From Dryocosmus kuriphilus (Eukaryota; Arthropoda; Insecta; Hymenoptera; Cynipidae), in the NCBI GenBank assembly GCA_038277395.1, contig CM076195.1, forward strand, positions 158,629,911 to 158,693,910: 64,000 bases of DNA, in the 5' to 3' direction. A program made the translations under genes and the position numbers. Under the pieces are notes generated by a model. It saw only the letters and a list, made by a program, of their open reading frames with translations. It searched no databases and was not told the origin of the DNA. The stretch's first letter is position 1; each line of letters opens with the position of its first letter. Positions 22,209 through 34,836 of this stretch are shown piece by piece.

Positions 22209-23640
22209 ATGCGAAATAGTAAATTTGACAAAATTCACCGACGAAAAGCTGCGCTTCAATTTAAAATAGTTAGAGCTGCTGGTTTAGAGAGTCTTCTTAA
22301 CGATTCACTTTTTTCCGTGCCCATTTTTAAAAAAGGCGATAAAACGAACTGTAACAATTATCGGGGAATTTCACTTGTGCCTTCGTGCTATAAGATCCTG
22401 ACCAATGTAATCTTAAGTAGACTAACGCCTTTTGCTGAGGAAATCATTGGGGATTAACGGCGTGGATTCCGCCGAAACCGGTCTACAAGCGATCAAATGT
22501 TTATAATTAGACAACTGTTGGAAAAGAAATGGGAATTTAATGAAGCAATACATCAGCTATTTGTCGACTTCAAAAAAGCTTACGACTCCATTGTACGCGC
22601 ACGAATCTACTGGATTCTGGAGTTCTTGGGTGTACCAAGGAAATTGGTTAGACTTATGGAAGTTTGCTTAAGCGGCAGTAGGGGTAGGAGACGCGTAAAC
22701 GGAAGTTTATCTGAAGAGTTTTTGATCCGCGATGGCCTGAGACAGGGCGATGCGCTTTCGTGCATCCTTTTCAACTTAGTTTTAGAATACGTGGTCAGAG
22801 AAGTTCAAACGAATCCGTCCGGTGCTACCCTCAATGGGATAATACAAATTCTGGAATATGCCGATGATCTCGACTTACTCGGGTATGATAAAGAAACGGT
22901 AGCTAAAAATGCGGAAATCTTGATCACAAAAGCCAAGGAGATAGGTTTATAAGTTAGCGAATCGAAGACAAAATATTTGACCCTAGACAGATCAGAACAA
23001 AGAAATGAGGACGGGGATATAATGGCCGGAAATATGAAACCATCAGGCGGCTGCACGCTGGCAATGGGTGCTGCTATGCAAAAAATACATTGCTAAAACC
23101 ACGATCGTTATCTAGAAACATCAAAGTAAGAATTTAAAAAACGATAACAATGCCGGTCGTCATGTACAGGTACGAAACGTGGACGCTGATGAAAGGAGAG
23201 AAGGACAGGTTTAAAGCATCCGAATATAAAGTACTTCGAAAAACCTAAGGTCCCAAAAGGGACGAAGAGTCTGCTGAATGGAGAAAACTGCATAATGATG
23301 AGCTGCATGCACTCTACGGGTCAGTAAATATTAATAGAGTAATGAAAGCGCGTACATTAAGCTGGGCGGGACATATTGCAAAAATAGGCAACGATAAAAT
23401 AGTGGCGCAGGTTTTGAGAGGGAAACCAATTAGTAAGAGACCTCTAGGCAGACCGAGAAACAGATGGGAGAAAAACGTAAGGGATGATCTAAAAGAGCTA
23501 GGACATGATTATTTAAACTGGATGAAAGATGCCCAGGATAGAGATGCGTGGCGGTTCTGGGTAGCTGAAGCAATGAATTTCCGAGTTCGCAAAGCTACAC
23601 CATAATAATAATAGTGATAATAATAATTATTATTGTTATT
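22209..23640 (+). pseudogene. Non-LTR retrotransposon D, RT to 3' tail
   Basis: Decayed LINE polymerase. Fingers: VPIFKKGDKTNCNNYRGISL; stop at 22455 then RGFRRNRSTSDQMFIIRQLL; palm: LFVDFKKAYDSI (motif A), RDGLRQGDALSCILFN (motif B), LEYADDLDLLG with catalytic YADD at about 22857-22868. Stop codons cluster at 22950-23330. The C-terminal tail is clear: RTLSWAGHIAKIGNDKIV, LGRPRNRWEKNVRDDL, DAQDRDAWRFWVAEA, ending at TAA followed by a (TAA)n-type tail (23603-23646). The tail and repeat are typical of insect LINEs in the broad I/RTE-like group; the exact clade was not settled. 5' truncated at about 22209. Confidence 0.83.
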
Positions 23641-24689
23641 ATTATATTGAGTGGCTGCATATGGAATAAAAAAAGGGTCTGGTGCAGGATCCTCGTGTCC
23701 AAAAGCAATTGTTAGTGGCCAACGTAGTATGAATCCACCACCGAACCATGTTAATGTTCCTGCAAGAAGTTACGTTACTATAAAAAAGGAGTGGAGACCA
23801 TGTTCCTTATTGATATCTAACTCCTGCACGTATCAGAAAATTCGAAGAAAATCACGAGCTCCAACTGACAGCGATTTAGGTGCGGTTATCAAAACTGAAG
23901 AAATTAGTCGTGGCTGTGTGATGAAGTTTTTTTGAACTATACCTGTTTTATATGTATACCAACTGCATTTTCTTCTTAGCTCTTCTCATGGCTGACCCTA
24001 GCTCCTATAAAGAAAGACCAATAAAAAGACCGTTACGTTAGCAGTTGGAGAATTTACTTTCATGAGGGGAGAAATAACTCACTATAGCACTGAAGCTCGA
24101 GTTCCTTTATGAACAAAAGCACCACCTTCTTCAGCTCCAGTTATTTTTCATTAGTTTAATAACCCACTCACGATTATCTCTATAATTTTGGTTTAGCGAA
24201 TTGACGTAACATTATTTCGAGGGGATGATTGTATTTTATAATTACTTTAATCTGCTTACCAAGATTGTCGGTAGCAAAATGCCGCATCGTCTTGTACTAA
24301 ATATGATAGAAAGGATATTAAATATCCATATGAGAAAAAATACGCTGCTGTGTATTTTATTACCTCTACATTTTACGTAATATAGATGGTGAAGAAATTA
24401 TGAATCTAAATAAGTCAGATTTTAATATTAGTAATGAATCTTCATTGTTCAGCTCAATTTTGAATAATTACGCAATATTTAACATTTACCGCTCATAAAA
24501 TTCTTCAAAATCAGTTTTAACGTTTCAGTTCTATACCTTAAAACATGAAGATCTACAGTCTACTCATGCTCCATGTTTTTTAAACATAAATTCCTTTCTA
24601 CCCAAAAATGAAAAATCAAGAGGAAGAAGTCGAAAGATTTAATTACTTTTATTAAAACCTTAACTATAAGGATCAGTTTACTAAAAAGT
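23641..24689. other. Spacer with an unrecognised 94-codon reading frame
   Basis: An open frame at 23651-23935 (PPPNHVNVPARSYVTIKKEW, KIRRKSRAPTDSDLG) has no family I recognise and no typical start context. The remainder is AT-rich with no feature seen. Confidence 0.2.
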
Positions 24690-25890
24690 CTACATATCAA
24701 TTTCAGCACTCATCAGTATTTTCAGGAGCCTGATTACTTTTTGACTATCATTTCTTTTTATTGCATGTGACAGTGCAAGTCTCACCAGTCGCATTTTTGT
24801 TGTTGAGACGTCAACGATTAACCCCTCCTGGTTCCGGGGGAAAAAAAGGGAATTCCTCCTTGTAAATATTGTCAGGACGTTTGCAGCGAGGGTCCAATTC
24901 CTCGGGGGCACTCTCGACGAAAATTTGTAACGGCACTCACACTTTGGTTTGTTTTGTAAACTTGCACGTAACCCATCCGAGCGGCGGCGAGAGAGAGACA
25001 TCGAGATTTTAAACATCGGCCCCGCGGTACGTGGACTGGCCAGGGTTGCTCGACCGTGGGAGGAACGGAGAGAAGAGATACCACAGTGGAGTGTGTCTCT
25101 TTCCGCCACAACGAACGGTCAACGTTGATTGAGGTTCCTCAAAGCTAGAGGGACGCACCGTCGGCAGCTGGAGGAGAAACAAATCGATCCACTAATCACC
25201 AACCAGCAACGAGACATTCATGACATTACCGGAAACCCGGAAGTAGCAGAGGGCGCTGAAGATCATGAAAGCTTGAGATTGTATAATTTGTCAGTTGTTT
25301 GGAAATCAACATTAAAGACTCTGAGTGGAGCAAAGAGACGTGAAAAATTAGCCACTCGGAATTATTGGATTCTCGCATTTAAAACAATCTCTCTCTGTGT
25401 TGCCGCCAGAAGTATCGGTACGGCTCTCAAGCCAAGACTACGCGCTCAACCAAGCGGGAAGCTACGATTGGTGGATGACCGGCACCCGGACGAAAGGAAC
25501 GCTCTCATTGGCTGAACCCAGAAGCACCTTAGCGGCAAATGGCTCCGGAAGGGGTTAACCTGTCGCTTATTATAAACCCTTTCTCAATTTCGATAGGATT
25601 CTGAGTGGGATTGGATCAATAGAAAATAACCCACGCAGAACCGTAGGATCCTTTCATTAATAAAATGTTTCTCTTATGTTGCCGCCAGAAGTACCGACAT
25701 CACTTCCAGTTAGGACAGCGGACCCGACCGACAAGAAGCACTGCGATTGGCGTACGACTGCGAGCCAGGCGGAAGGAGCGCTCCCATTGGCTGGATACAT
25801 TCCCGCGGGCTGAACGCACCTGCGGACTCGACGCTCCACGACCGTTCACTCTCTTTCCGAACGTTGCAACAACATTTGAATAAGGTATGT
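24690..25890 (+). promoter_or_regulatory. CpG- and GC-rich promoter-like block with a noncoding exon end
   Basis: GC content and CpG density rise sharply from about 24800 to 25870. ATTGG (inverted CCAAT) boxes occur at 25470, 25508, 25744 and 25789. A pyrimidine-rich start-like tract (CTCTCTTTCCGAACG) at 25850 is followed by GAATAAG|GTATGTGAG, a strong splice donor at about 25884. This is consistent with a host or LTR promoter plus first noncoding exon on the + strand. Open frames in the block have no recognised content and are probably incidental to high GC. Confidence 0.35.
25388..25810 (+). repeat. Imperfect direct duplication inside the GC-rich block
   Basis: About 25390-25515 and 25675-25800 share TTGCCGCCAGAAGTA, a GCGATTGGcGtACGAC-like segment and GGAaCGCTCtCATTGGCTG in the same order, spaced about 285 bases. 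The pair carries the ATTGG boxes, so it may be a duplicated enhancer or promoter unit. Confidence 0.6.
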
Positions 25891-27540
25891 GAGTTTGTTT
25901 TCTGGCCGGTAGTTTTGGTGAAGTTTTATTGAGTAATTAGAGTCAAGTTTGTGATACCCCCAAAACGGTCGGCTAGGTGCCATGGTGTTGCCCCCTTAGC
26001 GCTCGCGATAAAGTCAAGTTCTTTTTACTCTAGTCTGCTCGTGATCACTTAAACTGTTCCACGAGTATTAGAATCCCCGGAAAAGCAATTCCGATTTGTG
26101 TAGAATCTCGTCTCGTGGTCGGTGTGATTTGATGTGTTTCTCTTTAGATTTTTTTTGGGAATCGACCACGATAGATTTTAACATGGCAAGATTGGGGTAT
26201 TTCCTCATTCGTTTTCCGTCGGTAACCCGCGGTCACGAGCAGTTTTGACACGTTCTCGTTGATTTCTCGATACCTGGAGCCGCTTGTCAAACCTCGCAAT
26301 CTTTCAGGTCGATTGTACGGGTGTTCTTGTAATTTCTTTTTTTGACGTTACGCTTCTTAAATTGTGAATTTTCTACGTTGTGTGCGAAAATAAAGAAAAT
26401 TGGTGTTAACTTTGAATGTTGGCCTCCAGCTTATTTGTGGTTGGGTGAACCTTTCCCCTAAAATAAGCGTCGCAGATAGTTTTTTTTAATAATAAGGATC
26501 TGAACTTTTTTTGGTATATCGTTAATTTATAAATTTGTCAATAGCGAGACAGTCGTAATTGGTGCCGAGCTTCGCCATTGACTGGCGCCCATGATTTTTT
26601 TTGGATAGATTAGAAAATGGAATTGATTCGAGCTTTTTCCCTGTGTGGGGAATTTATTTAGGAGGCAAAAGTCCCCTTTACATGCAAAAATCAAAAAGCA
26701 AAAACCGAAGAGCAATGAAAAGTGAAAGAAGAAAAAATGTAATTAGAGTAATTTTAAAGTAACTAGTTATTATTATTCAGGAAATATTAAAAAAGTGGGA
26801 AAAGAGGTCGGTGAATGGAGGCAGTAGATAAAAATTCCACCAATCTTTTGAAATCGTTCAAAATTTTTTAATATACTGTAAAATCTATTAAAATACTTTG
26901 AAATCTTTTGTAAATCACTAAAAATTCTCTAAAGTCATGGCTTATTTTTTATGTACGAATTGACAATTTAAATTATTCTGTACGAAATAAATGTCACCAT
27001 TTAGAACAGAACCAAATTAAAACTTTAGAAATGCCGTATTAAAACTTATCACTTCATGAAGACTTAAAATAATTTGAAAGGGTTTTAGCGATTTGAAAAA
27101 GATTGAAAAGTATTTTATTGGATTTATACATATTTGGTTCCACCCATTTTCAAAAACAAATTTCTTCAAAATTAAGATTCAAATCAAAATAATTAACTTT
27201 TTCGACATTCACTTCTCGATTTTTCATTTTTGGGTAGAAAAGGAGTTATTAAAAAAAAAAAAAAAAAAAAGATGTGAAAATTTGATAATTCGAAAAAGCC
27301 GCATAACTAGACAATTAACGAGAGATTTACAAAATTACTTGTAGTAATAAAATATTTCGTAGATATATTTTTAATAACGAATGAGATTCTTATCTTCCTG
27401 GATCTTAGCTATTCCAAGGTTCATTTGTTTATGTCGATTTACATCACTGATTCTTTATTCTCCGCAGTTCATTGAATCACAATGATAAAGCTAAGTTAGT
27501 ACATCTATGCTGAGAAGGGGTAATAAAACCTTTACACACT
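25891..27540. other. Intron-like, no gene seen
   Basis: Follows the donor at 25884. 25900-26300 remains moderately GC-rich; 26840-26940 has a short TTGAAATCTTTCAAAA-type repeat patch. An A-run of 20 occurs at 27249-27270. No coding evidence. Confidence 0.3.
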
Positions 27541-27564
27541 CCCCCCCCCCCCCCCCCCCCCCCC
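27541..27564 (+). repeat. Poly-C tract of 24 bases
   Basis: Uninterrupted C homopolymer; the complementary strand is G-quadruplex capable. Its true length may be uncertain because homopolymers are prone to sequencing error. Confidence 0.9.
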
Positions 27565-28520
27565 AAATACCTTCTCTGTATCTCGACCTGATTCTGATTT
27601 GAAGAATTTAAATAATGATTAAAATTCTTAAATAGATTCTATCGTAAAAGGTGGAATCTAGTATTATAACAATAACTGCTATTGTAGACAAATTCACTTA
27701 TCTCGCATTTTAAAACATAGAAAATTTAAGATATTCATAAAAAAAGATGAAAAAAAAAAACAGGAAAAAATAAGTTATTGTCAAGACTTTCAAGATATTA
27801 TTTATACCATTCTTGCAGATTCATCATAATAATTTAACTTTAATTAAAAACGTGTAAATAAGCAACCCAGGAGAAGGTCACCTGAGATAAAAACAGTTTA
27901 CGACATTATTACACTATTTGTGGCAGAAAAAAGTGTGTACAGTTTTGACCAATTTCTCTCATTTTTCAAGTTTTCAAATACATCAAACGTTATCTAATTG
28001 TTTTACAATATCAGACCACCATATTGGTATCTTCAGACAAATTTAACTTATTTTGAATTATGAAACATAAAATTTAGCACATTGAAAAATTCCTGATTAC
28101 CAAAAACTCATAAAAATGTATCTATAACTTATACAATACGTTATTTATAATTGTTAGCTTTAATTCTTTTTTCTCCAAAAAAAAACAATGTGACAAGGGG
28201 AAGGAAGGGTGTCAATAAGGCTGTTCTTTGGATCTTCAAACAATTGGGCTAAAATAAAGTAAGATTTTTCTTTTAAATGAGACTAACAAACACCTGAAAC
28301 GATTTACCGAATGAGCGAGGAAACACAACCTTTATGATAGAAATTTACATGGGACTTCGAGCACAGCAGCTCGACAGATGCTGTAATATTTGACCCTGTT
28401 ATAAATGTACCCTATTCAACAAACGTAAAGATACAGACAGTGTGCCTATTCGGTAAGTTTGGAGACCCAAAAACAATTGGAAACGGGGAACAGTTGATTA
28501 GCTGATGCTTAGAAAAAGGC
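27565..28520. other. AT-rich spacer, no gene seen
   Basis: No ORF, repeat end or RNA gene recognised before the LINE that begins near 28340-28520. Confidence 0.4.
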
Positions 28521-30040
28521 GTGTTCATTACAATCACTTGGTTCAGGCATAACATGATCCACATGTATACGTGGTCTAGGGGTGAAAGTCGTACTATGAT
28601 CGACTTTAATGTAGCGGAAGAGAGATTGATAGATCTAATTAGAGAAACAAGAGTAATGAGAGATCATGAATGTGGATCAGACCACTATTTCGCACTTTCG
28701 AAGATTAGCCTGGCACAAGAATGGAGGAAAAGAAGAATCAAGAAAGAAAAACAATCACGAATCAAGACAGAGAAACTGCAGAACTCTGAAACACAAATAG
28801 AATACCGTGGTAAAATAAGAGTCTATTTACATCAAAACAGAATGAACTGGAATAAGGAAATAGACAATAAAAATGTAGAGCGAGCATGGACGACATTACG
28901 TAATATTCTAATCAAGAGCGTTTCTGAAGTGTGTGGAAATTCGACTGTAGGTAGAATAAGTGAAGATGTTTGGTGGAACGATGAAATTCAGCCGCAATGA
29001 ACGAGGAGAAGCAAGCATACCTAAGAATGCATAATATCAAAGGTCTCAGCAATGAGCAGAGGACTAGATTAAGAATCGACTTTCGAGATAAAAACAGAAA
29101 ACCAAACAGATTAATCCAAGAAAGCAAGGACAAAATCAATGCGGAAGAAGATAAAAAACTGCAGAGTGATTTCGAAGGAAATAAGAAGCTATTCTGGAAA
29201 TGGGTAAAGAAAACTAGGAAAGGAAGTAGTAGTAACGAGTTGGTTGGAATTGCGAATGCTGATGGCGATATTGTGTGGGATACAGACAAAGTGAAGGACT
29301 GTGTGAAAGCTTTTTTCCAGAAATTGTATGGAGGTGAAGCTATAGAGCATAACAACTGAGATAAAGAAGAAGTTACATTAGAAAATTCCTTTGAAGGTGA
29401 CGAAGTAGGAATTAACGTGTTTAGCATGAAGGCGGTAGTTAAGAATATGAAGAATGGCAAGGCTGCTGGAGTAGATGGAATTACGTCAGAAATGCTTAAA
29501 ACGGCGACGAATTTCTGTTTTTATGTTTGAGCGAATTGATGAACACGTTTTCTGTGAATGGAGAAATTCCAACTGATTGGAGAAAGGTAATCATCCTTCC
29601 AATTTACAAGGGAGAAGGAGATAAGGGTCACTGCTCTAGCTATAGAGCCAACAGATTACTTAGTAATCCAGGTAAAGTATTTAGAAAAATATTTATTCGC
29701 AAAGTCATGGAAATAACGAAAGACAAGATATGGGAAGTCCAGTGTGGATTTATGCCAGGTAGATCATGTGCAGATTAAACATTTAGCTTGCGGAAAATTA
29801 CAGAAGAAAGTTTGAGAGTAAACACAAAAGTATTCTGCGCGTTCATTGACCTGGAGAAGTCTTTCGAAAAGGTGGATAGAATTAAATTTTGGGAGGTTGT
29901 GAGAGAGTGTGGGGTCAACGGTTGGCTTCTTAAATCAATTAAAGCAATATATGAAAATAGTAGAGCGAGTGTAAGGGTAAACGGTCAACTGAGTGATTGG
30001 TTTGATATCAGGTAGGGAGTCAGGCAAGGTTGCGTCATGT
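28521..30040 (+). pseudogene. Non-LTR retrotransposon B, endonuclease end and RT
   Basis: The end of an APE-type endonuclease is readable (TITWFRHNMIHMYTWSRGES, TMIDFNV, DHECGSDHYFALSKI: the SDH catalytic motif), then a linker (WWNDEIQ), and after a stop the RT N-terminal region (KLFWKWVKKTRKGSSSNEL, NMKNGKAAGVDGITSEMLK). The RT shows IPTDWRKVIILPIYKGEGDK, VQCGFMPGRSCAD, VFCAFIDLEKSFEKVDR (motif A) and GVRQGCVMS (motif B), where similarity stops at about 30035, before YADD. At least four stops or frameshifts. Insect proteins of this type are often labelled craniofacial-development-protein-2-like, a LINE endonuclease mislabel. The probable 3' end is at 31545-32112. Confidence 0.82.
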
Positions 30041-31290
30041 CGTCGTGCGAGGTAGCTCTTACCATATTGAGATGAGAATGGGGGGACGAGTGCCACATAA
30101 AAGCATATTAACTCAAATATATGCAAGATTTATCCATAAATTGAGCATAATTATTACCAGTCAGTATGGTAAATGAGTTTTGCGTCAGAGAAATGTAACA
30201 AAGTTACAAGTATCCCTACACCCGCGGCCCTGCGGGCCAAGGACCGGGAGTGGGGACAGGATCGTCTCCTGGTAATAAATACCGAAATCCGCGTCCTGAG
30301 TCCGCTGTCTTGTGCCTACCTCACCCGAGCAACCCCTAGCTATCTCCACAAGCTAACCTACTTCTCGGGCAAACCGCCGCCGAGATTAGTCAACGATCGG
30401 GGCCAGCAGGTCTCCAAATCTTACTTTTCATCAACCCACGCCTGTAAGTCAAATAAATCACCCTTATGGTCAATCTGGTCTCTTCACTGACTTCACCCTG
30501 TTCTCGACGTTCGAATCCTCAACCCTTACATTAATTTGCGATTCCCATCACAGAAATATAGGCGTGCAAATAATTACCATGCTGGACGATAACGACGCGG
30601 CTCGAATTTAATGCCAAGGTCAGCTGAAAAGGATTAAAAATTTAAAATAAAATTTTTTTAATATTCTGAAATTACAGCTGCGAAAGTTATAAATTCAGAA
30701 TCTACAGGTTTCGACGATTTCAGGTATCAAAAATTTTTCTCAAAATGCTTAAGATTGGAATAAATATAATGTATCTCGTAAACGGAATGAGATATGTCAA
30801 AGCAGACAACATTTTTGGATCAACTCCAGAATTATATAGTATATGATTAATAATGATAAAATATAATATAAAATAAATAAGTTGATAAATAAATATAAAT
30901 AAATAATTTTAATCATTTTAATCAATATTTTGTTGTGGTGTCGCTGCAAGGTCAGCGATTCTTGAGGAGAGATCGATGCTCGAGTTTATCATGCTAGCAT
31001 GGAAATAATCTGCTCAATTCTGTAAAATTCTATCACATTATTCGGCAATGTCGAGATCGCTCTGGTCACTCGAAATTACTCTCGGAATTGCCATATTTTA
31101 AAGTAACTCTTTAATTTTTTGTTTTAAAACATACTATATTTTTTCGCGCAATATACAACTTACAGCGTAAAGTATTTCATACCTTCTTTGGCACTCATCC
31201 CCCCATTATCATGCTAATATGGTAAAAGTTACCCCGCATGTTCTCTCCGTGTAAATGTCTACGAATGGCGCGCTTAGACGAAGAAGGTCA
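30041..31290. other. Interrupting sequence between two parts of LINE B
   Basis: Contains a GC-rich patch at 30205-30420 (CCCGCGGCCCTGCGGGCC inverted sequence) and AT-rich DNA. No ORF is recognised. It separates LINE B RT motif B from a LINE C-terminal tail at 31545, suggesting insertions and deletions here. Confidence 0.35.
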
Positions 31291-31544
31291 CAGTGGGCGC
31301 AAAATTGGAGGACGTGAAAAGAACGTTCTAAAAACATTTCTTGGACGTAAAGAACGAAAACTGTTCTTAAAACGTTCCAAGAAAGGTCCTAAGTTAGACC
31401 AAATCACGTTCTAAAAAAGTTTAATGTTCCACAAACGTTTCTAGGACGTATTTGGAACATTTCACGTTTTTAGAACATTATTTGGTCTGGCTAAGGACGC
31501 TTCTTTAAGGTTCTAAAAACGTTTTCGGATGTTTGCGCCCACTG
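31291..31544. mobile_element. 254-bp MITE-like element with nested inverted repeats
   Basis: Ends CAGTGGGCGCAAA and the inverted TTTGCGCCCACTG. Internally the sequence is nearly palindromic on a larger scale (AGGTCCTAAGTTAGACCAAAT against ATTTGGTCTGGCTAAGGAC) with repeated GTTCTAAAAACGTTT motifs. No clear target duplication (GGTCA left, GGGTG right), so the superfamily is undetermined. Confidence 0.65.
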
Positions 31545-32078
31545 GGGTGTTGATCTCGGAACAGTGAGAGTATGCAGTTTGACTTTTACAAACGATAAAG
31601 CACTTATGGCACCTACTGTGCTGAATGGTAGCGAGACTTGGACATTCCAAAAAAAGAATAGAAGTAAAGCGAACGCGTTTGGAATGCGTTTCCTGTGGAT
31701 TATTTGCGATAAAACAATAAATAAATAATAAATAAATAAATAATAAATAAAAGTCAGTAACGAGTGGGTTTTGAAAGAATGTTGCGTAGAAGAAACTCTG
31801 ATGGACAAGGGTGAAAGAAATTTGTTGAGATGATAAAGATATAAAGAGCGATAGAAGTGCAAGAGCTTGCATGAAAAGATGTACGGATATAAAGGAAGCA
31901 AAAGTTGTGTGTCAGGATAGAGATATATGGCGAAAAATGGTCTTTAAGAAATGCGTGACGATTGCTTGAAACGAATGAGTTTGGATTTTATATTATAACC
32001 TATAACTTCCAATACGCACTCCTTTCTTTTCACAATCATATAAATTTCCTAATCCCTGGCATTGTAACGAGGCTACGG

Positions 32079-32112
<34 letters not shown>
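31545..32112 (+). pseudogene. LINE C-terminal tail and (TAA)n 3' end
   Basis: Reads VLNGSETWTFQKKNRS, then after decay ARACMKRCTDIKEAKVVCQD and RDIWRKMVF ending at TGA about 31970. This is the cysteine-containing C-terminal tail typical of insect LINEs of the LINE B type, followed 110 bases later by an ATA/TAA microsatellite (32081-32112). Most likely the 3' end of LINE B, displaced by deletions and a MITE. Confidence 0.7.
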
Positions 32113-32275
32113 TATGGTGTGTAAAAAATAGCAAAGCGATGATTCTAGGCATTTTTCTACAAATTGAAATTCAGTGATATATTACACGATATTCTAGAAT
32201 AAAAATATTATTGCCTGAAAATAACTCTTATTAATTCCCTCCCTAGGGATCACAAGTGAAAAATATCAAATCTTT

Positions 32276-33590
32276 CTATTCATTAAGCAGACAGTTCGGT
32301 CAGCTGTCAGAGCTTGACCAGCGGTCCAAAGTCGGCCCTACACTGGCAACCTATATACGGTAACTAGAGTTGGGCCGACTAAGGTGTTTTCAAGCTGTCG
32401 TGGTCCCACCGACGTTGGACACCAACGTCGGTGGCGGACGAAAAGCCGACTGTCGGCCCAATTCTGGTGGAACTTTGGCTCGACAATCGGATAAACTGTG
32501 ACAGATTAGTCGGTACGACCATACGAATGCGATCGGTACGACTGTACGTGCAGCAGTCGGATAGCCACAAGTCACCTAGATGCACTCGAAGGTCGGTCGA
32601 ACCTCGGCCCGAGTACGGACCGATAGTCGGATATACTCTGGTTCATTGTTTCAAAAAGACCGCGAAAGTACGGTCGGCCCGACTCTGGACAAGAAATGGC
32701 CCGGCCGTCGACGTACAAGTCACCGCGGTGCACACGACGGTCGGCCGAACGTTGGCCCAAATATGGGCCGACCATCGGATATACCCTGGTTTATTGTTTT
32801 AAAAAGACCGTGAAATTACGGTCGGCTCGACTCTGGGCGAAGGTTGACCCGACTGTCAGCGTAATATTATTTGATGCAAGTAAACTTGCTGCGCGCGACC
32901 GACGGTTCAGCTCTGTCCCACGGTTGGGCCGATAGTCAGGTATACTCTGGCAAATTGATTTTAAATGATCAAAATAGTACGGGCGCGTTTCCGATAGGTG
33001 GCTGGCCGTAAAAGTGAGCGACAAGTGAAATCAATTATCGGGTCTATAAGCAGACGATTAGCAGACGGCTTTGGCAAGAAGGTACCGAGCGGATGGTGGA
33101 AAAAGACGTCGCATCGGCTTGCTAGTTGGGCCGAACATTGATTCATTAAGTTGCATCAATGTTTACTGTCGATGTTTCCCAAACTTTGGAAACCAGTGGG
33201 GTGTCACCTTCGGTTCCATGGTTGGATGAACCTTTTTAACCATTGTTGGGCTAGCTGTGGAAAACATGGGCGTGCGTTATCATTGCAATAGTTGGGCAGA
33301 CCATTCGTTCCCAACGGCGGCCCAACCTTTGGTTGCCAAGGATGGCCCGACGCTTCCTGCTAATGCTGATCAACCTTTGAAAACGTAGGTTGGCACCACA
33401 TTGTTTTCCAAGGTTGGGCCGGCTTTATTTTCATAGATGATCCATCTTTGGGACCAAATGTGGGGCCGACGTTAAGATGTCAAAGGCGGTTGACCGTTAT
33501 CATTTAGCTGGTTGGCCCGACCAGTGGGGCAAAAAGTTGGACCGTCCGTCCGACGGTTGGCCCGACCGTGGACCGACGGTAAATTCGCAC
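32276..33590. repeat. GGCC-rich palindromic array (DNA-transposon-like)
   Basis: About 1.3 kb packed with variants of GTTGGGCCGAC, GTCGGCCCGAC and GGTTGGCCCGACC in both orientations, with longer near-repeats such as CCGATAGTCGGATATACTCTGG (copies near 32625, 32760 and 32930, about 140-170 bases apart). All open frames here are by-products of the repeats. The array resembles the subterminal arrays of the transposon at 2342-9042 in motif style (GGGCCC palindromes) but not in exact sequence. Probably a non-autonomous DNA transposon; no termini assigned. Confidence 0.6.
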
Positions 33591-34573
33591 CTGCGAGTTA
33601 ATCAAAACTGAATAGCAGAAAAGTTTTCTAAAAAAATGAAAAAATCTCTGCACTTTTCTGAAGAAAATTTAAGAAGTTAACAATAACATTAATTATGACT
33701 TCATGAATAAAGAGAATAGTGATACATTTGTCAAAACAACAAATAAATTTAAAAAATCGATACTAAGCTTAGTCACTAGTGATTTATAGACACGTACCTG
33801 TTTTTATAATCCAAGAATGTTTTAAGAAAGACAGGACATTAAACAATAAAATATCGAGAATATAGAAAACATGACAGAAAAATTGTAAATTTTATTCAGA
33901 TTCAAGGCAACGTAGAAAAATTCAATTTGAATATTCACACGGTTCTATGAAATTACCAACCTGATCTTCGATTCCAGAATATATCAAATATAGTAATAGC
34001 AAAAAAATTGCTTATAAAAATTGCAATTGTTATTCAATGATAATTTATTGGTTAAAAATATTATTCTTCAAATAAAAAGAATGATTTCACAGAAAAGAAA
34101 AGTTTGCTATATATAAAAATTCTAAATAAATGCATTTGTTTATAAGAATGATTTATAAAAATGACAAGGAATATTAAAGGATTTCCTGAGATTTTAATAG
34201 GATTTCAAGTCTTTACAGGATTTCAATAATTGGCAACACAAAATACAGAAGGAAATAATATACTTTATTAAATGTTAGTTGACATCGACAATCTGGCTTT
34301 TCAAAAAATTAAAAAGTAATTATTTAACTAACAGCATAAATAATTAAAAGTATTTTCAACATGTGTACGTGCGAACTGAGGTTCGATCCCTCATGTACTT
34401 GCAAATTTTTCAGTATTATATGAGTTATAGAAGATTACGTATGTGTAAAGTAATATATCTGTATAAAAATAAAATATTTTCAAAATATGCAAATTAACAA
34501 GTAACGCATTAAGAACATTATTTTGGCTGCTGAAAAACAAGCTTTTACAACATAACGCATCGACCTCGAGGGT
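33591..34573. other. AT-rich spacer, no gene seen
   Basis: One short GC-containing hairpin-like segment at 34378-34400 (GAGGTTCGATCCCTC) resembles a tRNA T-arm but lacks a visible A-box partner. Nothing else recognised. Confidence 0.4.
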
Positions 34574-34577
34574 TTAA

Positions 34578-34836
34578 GGGCAAATGGTAGTCTATGGCGT
34601 AATAAATGAATGACCTTGGAATCTTAACGACCGCTGTATGGCCCTTTGGAGTTTGTATTTAGTACAAGAAAGTTGTTTTGCATCAATTTCTTTCTTATCA
34701 TCTACAAATGCAATGTGAGTATGCAAAGTTGATAAGAGAAACACTCCATGCTAAATATAAACACCAAAAATAAGAAGGCGAGAAAGAAATAATTCTGAGG
34801 TCGTTAATTGATTACGTCATAGACTACCATTTGCCC
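34578..34836. mobile_element. 259-bp TTAA-flanked MITE
   Basis: Starts GGGCAAATGGTAGTCTATG and ends with its inverse; the inverted repeat extends about 26 bases with one mismatch. Both ends are directly flanked by TTAA (34574-34577, 34837-34840), the target used by piggyBac and Kolobok transposons. No coding capacity. Confidence 0.88.

Noticed and set aside
32379..33146. Clusters of overlapping open frames on both strands
   Set aside because: GC-rich palindromic repeats lack AT-rich stop codons; no conserved domain wording is visible.
34370..34410. tRNA-like T-arm (GAGGTTCGATCCCTC)
   Set aside because: The T-stem and loop are perfect but no A box, anticodon arm or acceptor stem could be drawn upstream; most likely chance or a lost SINE end.
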